A stretch of DNA of 6,860 nucleotides from an uncultured Lachnospiraceae bacterium. GTDB lineage: Bacteria > Bacillota > Clostridia > Lachnospirales > Lachnospiraceae. Positions 1-5,011 of the stretch are shown one piece after another (position 1 is the first letter of the stretch; each line of letters starts with the position of its first letter). The translations under genes and the position numbers were made by a program. The DNA lies in NCBI GenBank assembly GCA_947175845.1, contig CAMWOK010000162.1:1-6860 (forward strand), given 5' to 3'. Under the pieces are notes generated by a model. The model was not told the DNA's origin. It searched no databases and worked only from the letters and a program-made list of their open reading frames with translations.

Positions 1-10
1 CAATTTTATA

Positions 11-68
11 GGGCGGACGCCCGACATGAAATAAGTTGTCGGCAATCGCTAAAATGTTACGCCTTTTT
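11..68 (+). terminator. possible terminator of an upstream gene (weak)
   Basis: Two small inverted repeats lie here: GGGCG/CGCCC (11-15 with 18-22) and CCGACA/TGTCGG (21-26 with 37-42). A CGCC followed by five T (60-68) could pair with the GGCG at 12-15. This could be the end of a gene to the left of the window. The stems compete with one another and the loop is long, so the call is tentative. Confidence 0.3.
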
Positions 69-89
69 GTGGATAAACTTAGTTGAGTA

Positions 90-118
90 TTGAAAATATA
101 ACTCGAATGAAGTATAAT
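90..118 (+). promoter_or_regulatory. sigma-A-type promoter for the secreted protein gene
   Basis: TTGAAA (90-95) and a perfect TATAAT (113-118) are separated by 17 bases, close to the vegetative consensus. Transcription would start near 125, giving a leader of about 40 nt before the GGAGG ribosome binding site (156-160). The gene therefore probably has its own promoter. Confidence 0.8.
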
Positions 119-166
119 GCAAGTGGAAGCTGTCACACAAGACAAACGAAACAATGGAGGTAACAA

Positions 167-1165
167 ATGAAAAAAACATTTATGAAAAGACTCGCACCGC
201 TCTTAGTCGCAGCGGCAGTCATGGGGAGCAGCCTTGCGGTGTCCGCTGCGCCGGAGACAATGCCTGACGGGACGATATTCGATGCGGAGTACTACGCGCA
301 GGCATATCCCGATGTGGCCGGTGCAGTAGGGACAGACAAAGACGCGCTGTATAGCCATTATGCGGCATTTGGAAAGGCGGAGGGACGGATGGCTTGTGCG
401 CCGGCCAGGGAGCAGACGGACACAAAGCCCGCAGTCACAAAGCCCGCAACATCGATCCAGGCCCCGAATCCGCTCACATCACCGACAACGCCTCTGCAGC
501 TGCTCGTTCTTTTGGAGCAGAAGTACGGTGATGGAGTCGGCCCGGAACTTCTGACAAGCAGCCGGCCTGTTTCGTGGGGGATGCGAGCCGGTAGGATCAG
601 CTCTCCTATAGAATATGATGCGTATGGTTATCCGATATTTGTTAAAGGTACTGACCTATCGCTGTGCATCGTTGATGCAGAAGGTAAGCTTGTGGGGTAT
701 GACTATGGCCATGGTGCCCCAAATGCCGGGGGTGATGTATATACTATGATCTATGACGAGCGGGGCATCGTGACAGGAATGGAGGCGCTCCATCAGATCT
801 GTTATTCCTTCGTTCGTGATGGACTGGGGCGTGTGACGGAGATATGGGGGTATGACCTGATAAGGCCGACTGAACGTGGCGTCTTGGTGAGGATCACTTA
901 CGATGATCAGGCAAGGACAATGATCATGTGGCTTGATGGAGAGATAGAAGAGGATGCCTTCAGAGTCGAATTCACTTTCGACGAGCAGGGAAGACTGGCA
1001 AGATACTATCGTTATGAGCCTTCATGGTTTATCGGCTATACTGAGTATATATATGAGTATGATGCATCTGGAAGATTGGAAGGCTATCACGGATGCTATA
1101 AAAATGATAGTTATCGAACTGACGTGGAAGTACCCATTACTTTCAAGTATCAATATGATAAATGA
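167..1165 (+). CDS. secreted protein with a DAEYY/YPDV module and YD-like repeats
   Basis: 332 residues. The ATG is 6 bases after GGAGG. The N-terminus is a clear signal peptide: basic MKKTFMKR, a hydrophobic core at about 9-24, and a likely cut after the AVSA at 24-27, so the protein is exported. Residues about 36-74 carry a module (FDAEYY, YPDV, HY..FGKAEGR) familiar from surface or secreted proteins of Lachnospiraceae. A Thr/Pro/Lys-rich linker follows at about 83-109. The rest has at least five degenerate YD/RHS-like units: YDAYGYP (150), YDERG (196), RDGLGRV (217), FDEQGRL (271) and YDASGRL (298). The chain ends in FKYQYDK, as if in the middle of a unit. There is no LPXTG motif, transmembrane anchor or visible catalytic motif. 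A role in binding carbohydrate or cell wall is only a guess. The gene is monocistronic, with its own promoter and terminator. Confidence 0.85.
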   Translation: MKKTFMKRLAPLLVAAAVMGSSLAVSAAPETMPDGTIFDAEYYAQAYPDVAGAVGTDKDALYSHYAAFGKAEGRMACAPAREQTDTKPAVTKPATSIQAPNPLTSPTTPLQLLVLLEQKYGDGVGPELLTSSRPVSWGMRAGRISSPIEYDAYGYPIFVKGTDLSLCIVDAEGKLVGYDYGHGAPNAGGDVYTMIYDERGIVTGMEALHQICYSFVRDGLGRVTEIWGYDLIRPTERGVLVRITYDDQARTMIMWLDGEIEEDAFRVEFTFDEQGRLARYYRYEPSWFIGYTEYIYEYDASGRLEGYHGCYKNDSYRTDVEVPITFKYQYDK

Positions 1166-1310
1166 TACAGGCCCGAGCTGTTGGAGCTGTGCTGATGGAA
1201 AGCGTCCAATCTTATTAAATTCAAATAAAGGACTTTGCAAACAGGGGCAGCCGAAGGGGCACTTCACATAAGCATTTTACGAATGATTATGTTATATGTT
1301 TTTAGAACGC

Positions 1311-1365
1311 AGAGCCAGCAGCAAGTGAGAATCTCTCACTGCTTACTGGCTCTGTTATTTATTCT
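1311..1365 (+). terminator. intrinsic terminator after the secreted protein gene
   Basis: AGAGCCAG (1311-1318) pairs with CTGGCTCT (1346-1353). AGTGAGA (1324-1330) pairs with TCTCACT (1334-1340) around a 3-base ATC loop, with a small internal loop between the two stems. The T-rich GTTATTTATTCT follows. In the 145 bases between the stop codon and this hairpin I see no gene; an overlapping frame there has no ribosome binding site. Confidence 0.8.
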
Positions 1366-1395
1366 GCAATTTTATACAATTCAAATTTTCTGCAA

Positions 1396-1453
1396 TTGAC
1401 CGATTGAGCCGAAGCCACTTTTTATGTGAATTTCGCCGAAATATGGGTATACT
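1396..1453 (+). promoter_or_regulatory. candidate promoter region for rubredoxin
   Basis: TTGACC (1396-1401) is followed after 18 bases by TTTTAT (1420-1425), a fair sigma-A match. A better -10, TATACT (1448-1453), lies downstream but lacks a recognisable -35 at 16-18 bases. One of these probably serves the rubredoxin gene, since a terminator lies just upstream. Apart from this, the stretch 1166-1494 holds only the terminator. Confidence 0.45.
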
Positions 1454-1494
1454 ATCTATGGAATGAATCCAAATCAAAGGAAAAGGAGAGTTGT

Positions 1495-1650
1495 ATGAAG
1501 TATATATGTGACGTGTGTGCATGGGTGTATGATGAGGAGGCGGGCTGTCCGGAGGGCGGCATCGCGCCAGGAACAAAATGGGAGGATCTGCCCGAAGATT
1601 TTGTGTGTCCGCTCTGTCTGGTAGGCAAGGATCAGTTTTCGCAAATGTAA
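1495..1650 (+). CDS. rubredoxin with altered metal-site glycines
   Basis: 51 residues, the usual rubredoxin length. A one-iron electron carrier of the cytoplasm, typically serving oxygen or peroxide detoxification in anaerobes. The four Fe ligands are present as CDVC (5, 8) and CPLC (38, 41). The family marks WVYD, PGTKWEDLPEDFVCPLC and the C-terminal GKDQF are also present. Oddities: the residue after each CxxC, almost always Gly (Gly10 and Gly43 in the clostridial protein), is Ala9 and Leu42 here. A fifth Cys at 18 replaces the usual acidic or polar residue. The start is the ATG 6 bases after AGGAG (1484-1488). An upstream in-frame ATG at 1426 would add 23 residues unlike the family. No terminator follows, so it may be co-transcribed with the next gene. 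Confidence 0.95.
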   Translation: MKYICDVCAWVYDEEAGCPEGGIAPGTKWEDLPEDFVCPLCLVGKDQFSQM

Positions 1651-1659
1651 AATATTTCC

Positions 1660-1688
1660 TTGACTTTTTGGTCGTCTTGGCACAAGAT
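1660..1688 (+). promoter_or_regulatory. possible weak promoter for the ridA cluster
   Basis: TTGACT (1660-1665) has a good -35 sequence, but the hexamer 17 bases on is only CAAGAT (1683-1688). A TGG-TATAGA extended -10 (1688-1696) is better, but it would start the RNA on top of the ribosome binding site. A small inverted repeat TCTTG-GCA-CAAGA (1675-1687) overlaps the region. Readthrough from the rubredoxin gene is an equally good explanation. Confidence 0.25.
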
Positions 1689-1710
1689 GGTATAGAAGGA
1701 AGTGATATGT

Positions 1711-1950
1711 ATGCGCAGGATGGATTTTAAGATGGAGCGTCCCGGTCAGGTGAAGGAGGGCGATTCTGTCACAGTCACCGAAGGTGTGCTGCCAAGCAAC
1801 TATTACTATACGATCAATCCGGCCGTGGCCATGTCGGGGAACATACCGTTTCGGGACAGGCTGCAGTCAAAGAGCGGCACGGTAGTGTCTGTGGAGGAGA
1901 ATACAAGGGGCTACTATGTCACAGTTGCGTTTGATGAACCAGAGGTATGA
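1711..1950 (+). CDS. small hypothetical protein, possible SH3/KOW-like barrel
   Basis: 79 residues from the ATG at 1711, placed 10 bases after AAGGA (1696-1700). An in-frame GTG at 1702 touches that ribosome binding site and is unlikely to be the start. I do not recognise a named family. The protein has no signal peptide or membrane segment and should be cytoplasmic. It has two beta-rich blocks with Gly turns: GDSVTVTEG near the N-terminus and SKSGTVVSVEENTRGYYVTVAFDEPEV at the end, here described by its pattern G-V-V-x-V-E...YYVTVAFDE. That pattern recalls the small SH3-like or KOW-type barrels used for binding nucleic acid or protein. Its stop is 14 bases before the RidA start, so the two are very likely co-transcribed. 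Its role is unknown. Confidence 0.75.
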   Translation: MRRMDFKMERPGQVKEGDSVTVTEGVLPSNYYYTINPAVAMSGNIPFRDRLQSKSGTVVSVEENTRGYYVTVAFDEPEV

Positions 1951-1964
1951 AGGAGGAGATTATC

Positions 1965-2342
1965 ATGAAAAAGATCAGTACGGACAAGGCGCCGGCGGCG
2001 ATTGGACCCTATTCCCAGGCGGTGGCTGCGGGGGGATTTCTGTTCGCATCCGGTCAGATTCCCATCAATCCCGCGACCGGGGCTGTCGAGGCGGAAGGAA
2101 TCACAGCCCAGGCGGAGCAGTCCATGAAAAATGTGGGAGAGATTCTGAAAGCGGCGGGTGCAGACTATGAAAACGTGGTGAAGACAACCTGTTTTCTGGC
2201 GGATATTGCAGATTTTGCAGCGTTCAATGAGGTGTATGCGAAGTACTTCACACAGAATCCGGCCAGGAGCTGCGTGGCGGTGAAGGATCTGCCAAAAGGG
2301 GTTCTGTGCGAGGTTGAAGTGACGGCGTACCTCGGCGAATAG
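1965..2342 (+). CDS. ridA: RidA family 2-iminobutanoate/2-iminopropanoate deaminase
   Basis: 125 residues, the full family length. RidA (YjgF/YER057c/UK114) is a cytoplasmic trimer that hydrolyses reactive enamines and imines released by PLP enzymes such as threonine and serine dehydratases, protecting other PLP enzymes from 2-aminoacrylate. Motifs seen: APAAIGPYSQAV near the N-terminus, FASGQIP (about 27-33), and the C-terminal signature PARSCVAV...PKGVLCEVE, with the substrate-carboxylate Arg at 101 and the conserved Glu at 116, matching Arg105 and Glu120 of the E. coli protein. The start is the ATG 6 bases after AAGGAGGAG (1950-1958). An in-frame ATG at 1947 overlaps the previous stop and has no ribosome binding site. 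All key residues are present, so it should be active. Confidence 0.96.
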   Translation: MKKISTDKAPAAIGPYSQAVAAGGFLFASGQIPINPATGAVEAEGITAQAEQSMKNVGEILKAAGADYENVVKTTCFLADIADFAAFNEVYAKYFTQNPARSCVAVKDLPKGVLCEVEVTAYLGE

Positions 2343-2364
2343 ATGACAGCTGGGAGTGAATGCT

Positions 2365-2865
2365 TTGAAGATAAAAAATATTGTACTGATTGGAATGCCC
2401 GGGGCAGGCAAGAGCACGATCGGCGTGGTGCTTGCAAAAAATATGGGCATAGCATTTGTGGACTCTGACCTTGTGATACAGGAGCAGGAGGGAAAGAAAC
2501 TTCACGAGCTGATAGAGGAGCGCGGACTCGACGGATTTCTTGCGCTCGAGGGCAGTGTGAACGCCGCGCTGAATCCCAAAACGGCGGTTATCGCCACCGG
2601 AGGGAGCGCGGTCTACAGCGAACAGGCGATGGAACATCTGCGCAGCATCGCGCTGGTCGTCTATCTCAGGCTGTCCTATGAGGGCATTGCAGAACGCCTG
2701 GGAGATCTGACAGAGCGCGGGGTCGTTCTCCGGGAGGGAGAGACTTTGCGGGAGCTGTACGAGGAGCGTGTGCCCCTGTATGAAAAGTATGCCAATCTCA
2801 TCGTGGAGTGCGAAAACAAAAATATCCGCGAGATTGTCATGGAATTGTCAAAGAGACTAAAATAG
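2365..2865 (+). CDS. shikimate-kinase-like P-loop kinase with altered substrate site
   Basis: 166 residues from a probable TTG start, 8 bases after GGGAG (2352-2356). The upstream GTG (2356) overlaps that ribosome binding site and would add only MNA. The fold is that of shikimate kinase (ATP phosphorylating shikimate in the aromatic pathway): Walker A GMPGAGKST (10-18), DSD (33-35), a lid-like ERGVVLREGE (about 117-126) and the late ERVPLYEKYA with Arg135. However, the shikimate-binding Arg of the usual FR..E motif is Leu59 (FLALE), and the GGG motif is GGS (79-81). The sugar-acid substrate may therefore differ from shikimate. Automatic annotation would call this aroK; I leave the symbol blank. 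It lies 22 bases after ridA and ends the cluster before a strong hairpin. No other aromatic-pathway gene is nearby. Confidence 0.85.
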   Translation: MKIKNIVLIGMPGAGKSTIGVVLAKNMGIAFVDSDLVIQEQEGKKLHELIEERGLDGFLALEGSVNAALNPKTAVIATGGSAVYSEQAMEHLRSIALVVYLRLSYEGIAERLGDLTERGVVLREGETLRELYEERVPLYEKYANLIVECENKNIREIVMELSKRLK

Positions 2866-2873
2866 AAAATCTG

Positions 2874-2902
2874 TCATAAAAATGAAAAAAAGCCACATAC
2901 TA
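2874..2902 (+). promoter_or_regulatory. candidate sigma-G (forespore) promoter for spoVAE
   Basis: CATACTA (2896-2902) matches the sigma-G -10 element exactly, and TCATA (2874-2878) lies 17 bases upstream as a fair -35. Transcription would begin near 2909, about 34 bases before the spoVAE start. In Bacillus subtilis the spoVA operon is transcribed by sigma-G. The -10 element sits inside the left arm of the terminator hairpin of the preceding gene. The match is by eye only. Confidence 0.6.
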
Positions 2903-2940
2903 ATTCTGAAATGATGAACACAGAAAGGTATGTGGTTTTT
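2888..2940 (+). terminator. intrinsic terminator after the kinase-like gene
   Basis: CCACATAC (2893-2900) pairs with GTATGTGG (2928-2935). An inner TTCTG/CAGAA pair (2903-2907 with 2921-2925) closes the loop. The upstream A run pairs with the five T at 2936-2940. It ends the ridA cluster transcript only 2 bases before the spoVAE start codon. Confidence 0.85.
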
Positions 2941-2942
2941 GT

Positions 2943-3305
2943 ATGATGGATTATGTAAATGCATTTTGGGTCGGGGGAGTGATCTGTGCCCTTGCACAGA
3001 TATTTCTGGACCGCACGAAGATGCTTCCAGGGCGCGTGATGGTGCTCCTCGTCTGCACCGGGGCAGTCATAAGCTTTTTCGGCTGGTATGAGCCTTTTGC
3101 AGCGTATGCGGGAGCGGGTGCGAACGTGCCGCTGCTGGGATATGGAAATATTCTGATGAAGGGCGTGAAGGAGGCGGTTGACAAGGACGGGTTTATCGGG
3201 CTGTTCAAGGGCGGATTTACAAACGGGGCAGTGGGCTGCAGCGCGGCGCTGATTTTTGGCTATCTCGCAAGCCTGGTGTTCCGCTCCAAAGTGACCAAGG
3301 CGTGA
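2943..3305 (+). CDS. spoVAE: stage V sporulation protein AE (SpoVAE)
   Basis: 120 residues, the usual length. SpoVAE is an inner forespore membrane component of the SpoVA system that moves dipicolinic acid into the developing spore and out at germination. Family marks: DYVNAFWVGGxICALAQI (3-20), DRTK (23-26), WYEPFAAYAGAGA (48-60), VPLLGYG (62-68), KGVKEAVD (73-80) and GxxGLFKGG (83-91). Hydrophobic segments lie at about 5-22, 30-48, 55-71 and 94-113. The start is ATG 2943; a second ATG follows at 2946. The only candidate ribosome binding site, AGAAAGG (2922-2928), is 14 bases away and lies within the hairpin of the upstream terminator. spoVAC and spoVAD, usually adjacent, are absent, so this is a solitary copy. 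Its stop is 9 bases from that of the convergent gene with no terminator between. Confidence 0.93.
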   Translation: MMDYVNAFWVGGVICALAQIFLDRTKMLPGRVMVLLVCTGAVISFFGWYEPFAAYAGAGANVPLLGYGNILMKGVKEAVDKDGFIGLFKGGFTNGAVGCSAALIFGYLASLVFRSKVTKA

Positions 3306-3314
3306 CCGCCCGCA

Positions 3315-3824
3315 CTATATTTCCTCGTAGTCGAGACCGAGCCGGGACAGCAGCTGGCGCACATAGGTGTCCCACAGTTTATCGACACTTTTGTCCATGA
3401 CAAAGGTTGTAAAAGCGCTGCCGGTGACACAGGTCACTTTTCCGTTGTCGTAGCGGATATTGAGCGCGAGGGAACGAATCAGGTTGGCTGCAACTCCGCA
3501 TTCCGGATTTGCAGCTATTTTTTCAATGAGCTGCGGCGCGGCGTGCAGAACCACCTTGAAGGAAACCGGGGTTTTCTTTCCCTTGATCAGCTGGAAACAG
3601 AAGGGGCGGATGTCCTTCCAGCACGAAAAAGTGGTGGACTGTCCTGCGCACTCGAGCTGTTCTAGCTCCTCGCTGTCATAAAATTCTTTCACGAGATGGC
3701 CGTCGATATGAAAGGTGTTGAAGGTGGTGATGACTGCCTCCGCCGTCAGAAAGGAATCGAACTGCTCCGACAGCAGCAGCGCGTTCATTATGTTCTTTGT
3801 GATTTTGATCTCCAATGCAATCAT
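3315..3824 (-). CDS. conserved hypothetical protein, DUF5721-like
   Basis: 169 residues starting MIALEIKITK. It resembles the uncharacterised DUF5721 family of Clostridia, recognised from the N-terminal MIALEIK and the ITTFNTFHIDGHL block (32-44); the family name is from memory. It appears cytoplasmic, with no signal peptide or transmembrane helix, and alpha/beta in character. A basic stretch LIKGKKTPVSFKVVLHA (79-95) and a C-terminal WDTYVRQLLSRLG (151-163) stand out. There are five Cys but no CxxC pair. The frame is open to 3947, but the promoter found at 3895-3923 would start the RNA near 3888, which excludes the longest form. The in-frame ATG at 3878 would lack a ribosome binding site in that RNA. 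The chosen ATG has AGAGGA 12 bases upstream. The function is unknown. Confidence 0.82.
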   Translation of the reverse strand: MIALEIKITKNIMNALLLSEQFDSFLTAEAVITTFNTFHIDGHLVKEFYDSEELEQLECAGQSTTFSCWKDIRPFCFQLIKGKKTPVSFKVVLHAAPQLIEKIAANPECGVAANLIRSLALNIRYDNGKVTCVTGSAFTTFVMDKSVDKLWDTYVRQLLSRLGLDYEEI

Positions 3825-3894
3825 GATTTCTGCTATTCCTCTTTTCTCTGTCTGAAAGCCTGTGAAGGCTGCGTTCATACAGTCTGTATCCTTT

Positions 3895-3923
3895 AGTATA
3901 ATGGTATTTGCAGGAAACTGCAA
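3895..3923 (-). promoter_or_regulatory. sigma-A-type promoter for the DUF5721-like gene, with overlapping inverted repeat
   Basis: On the minus strand, TTGCAG (3923-3918) and TATACT (3900-3895) are 17 bases apart. A perfect 6-base inverted repeat, TTGCAG-GAAA-CTGCAA (3908-3923), covers the -35 hexamer and could be a repressor site. The predicted start of transcription, near 3888, fixes the translation start at 3824. Confidence 0.65.
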
Positions 3924-3969
3924 GTATTTGTAAAAAGTGCTTTTCAAATTACGTGATATATGATAAGAT

Positions 3970-3998
3970 TATACATAGTTATCGAAACTAGATATGAT
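3970..3998 (+). promoter_or_regulatory. candidate promoter for degV
   Basis: TATACA (3970-3975) and TATGAT (3993-3998) are 17 bases apart, putting the RNA start near 4005, just ahead of the AGAGG ribosome binding site (4014-4018). An overlapping alternative is TTTTCA (3941-3946) with TAAGAT (3964-3969), also spaced 17. The region is AT-rich and lies between divergent genes. Confidence 0.5.
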
Positions 3999-4027
3999 AG
4001 TTTTAGGGGAATGAGAGGTAGATACTG

Positions 4028-4867
4028 ATGAAATATAAAATAGTAGTTGACAGCTGCTGTGAACTTCCGGAAGATATGAAAAAGGATCCGCGGTTTGAGA
4101 TCGTGCCGCTGACGCTGATCGTGGGAGACAAGTATGAAAAAGAGGACAATATGGCGTTTGACCAGCGCGAATTTCTCGACGCGGTAGCCGCCTGTCCGGA
4201 GTGCCCCAAGTCAGCCTGCCCGTCTCCTGAGCGCTACCGTGCGGCGTATCAGACAGAGGCGGAGCGCGTTTATGTGGTCACGCTGTCATCGAAGCTCAGC
4301 GGAAGCTACAACAGTGCGGTCCTCGGGAAAAATCTGTATTGTGAGAAGTATGGGGAAAAGGACATCTGTGTTGTCGATTCCAAATCTGCAGCGTGCGGTG
4401 AGACGCAGATCGTCTATAAGATAATGGAACTGGAAGAACAAGAGTTTACTTTCGCGGAAATCACGGAACAGATTGCGCTGTTTGTGAGAGAGATGAACAC
4501 ATACTTTGTGCTGGAAAATCTGGATACGCTGCGCAAAAATGGCAGGCTTTCCGGTGTGAAGGCGCTCGTGGCATCCACGCTCAACATCAAGCCTGTGATG
4601 GGAGCGGATGACGGCAGCATCATTCAGCTCGGACAGGGCATCGGCATGAAGAAAGCGCTGGCAAAGATGGCAGAGACTGCGGTCAGCCAGGCGGTTGAGG
4701 CTGGGAAAAAGCGGCTGATGATCACGCACTGCAACAATCTCAAGGCCGCGGAGTGCGTCCGCCGCCACATCGAGGAAAAGCTGCATTTTAAGGAGACGCT
4801 GATTCTGGATGCGGCGGGTGTGAGCAGTATGTACGCCAACGAGGGCGGCGTGATCGTCACAATATAG
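4028..4867 (+). CDS. DegV family protein (FakB-type fatty acid binding)
   Basis: 279 residues, full family length. DegV/FakB proteins bind a free fatty acid in the cytoplasm; the FakB members present it to the kinase FakA to make acyl phosphate for phospholipids. Motifs: N-terminal KIVVDSCCELP (4-14), the fatty-acid-site loop KSACPSPERY (61-70; often TSQPSP in other members), LSSKLSGSYNSA (86-97), VVDSKSAACGE (115-125), and LDTLRKNGRLSG...ASTLNIKPV (165-190), ending in GGVIVTI. The ATG lies 9 bases after AGAGG. No fakA is in view, so membership of a Fak system is inferred. Cysteine is unusually frequent (10, 11, 56, 59, 64, 105, 114, 123, 235, 243). The gene is monocistronic and ends in an array of hairpins facing a convergent regulator. 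Confidence 0.93.
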   Translation: MKYKIVVDSCCELPEDMKKDPRFEIVPLTLIVGDKYEKEDNMAFDQREFLDAVAACPECPKSACPSPERYRAAYQTEAERVYVVTLSSKLSGSYNSAVLGKNLYCEKYGEKDICVVDSKSAACGETQIVYKIMELEEQEFTFAEITEQIALFVREMNTYFVLENLDTLRKNGRLSGVKALVASTLNIKPVMGADDGSIIQLGQGIGMKKALAKMAETAVSQAVEAGKKRLMITHCNNLKAAECVRRHIEEKLHFKETLILDAAGVSSMYANEGGVIVTI

Positions 4868-5010
4868 AGTATACCGGCGGTCGATAAGACTGACCGCAGT
4901 ATACTGTTATGCGCACAGCCGCATAAGGAAATATGCCGCTTCGCGGCTGCGGCTGACAGCATACTTTTAGTATGTTATGCTCACGGCAGATTTCATCTGT
5001 CGTGCGTATA
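4868..5010. repeat. array of hairpins in two related modules (REP-like)
   Basis: The whole gap between two convergent stop codons is inverted repeats: AGTATAC..GCGGTC with GACCGC.AGTATACT (4868-4905); CAGCCGCA/TGCGGCTG (4916-4923 with 4948-4955) enclosing GCCGC-TTC-GCGGC (4935-4947); CATACT-TTT-AGTATG (4960-4974); and CACGGCAGAT-TTC-ATCTGTCGTG (4982-5004, one G-T pair). A near-identical linker, TGTTATGCGCAC (4905-4916) and TGTTATGCTCAC (4973-4984), comes after each AGTAT-type hairpin and runs into a TTC-loop hairpin. The unit therefore appears twice with a 68-base period. No U tract follows any stem. It may be a mobile palindromic repeat or a bidirectional 3'-end stabiliser. Confidence 0.75.
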
Positions 5011-5011
5011 G

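Noticed and set aside
1022..1271. Overlapping frames on both strands at the end of the secreted protein gene, running to about 1271.
   Set aside because: No ribosome binding sites or recognisable protein features; they are shadows of the real gene.
2365..2865. Naming the P-loop kinase aroK outright.
   Set aside because: The shikimate-binding Arg and the GGG motif are altered, so the substrate is uncertain.
3825..3947. A 41-residue N-terminal extension of the DUF5721-like protein.
   Set aside because: It starts upstream of the gene's own promoter, so it cannot be translated from that RNA; the family-like sequence begins at MIALEIK.
4868..5010. Reading the hairpin array as a CRISPR array.
   Set aside because: Only two related units, with palindromes filling the space and no regular repeat-spacer pattern or cas genes.
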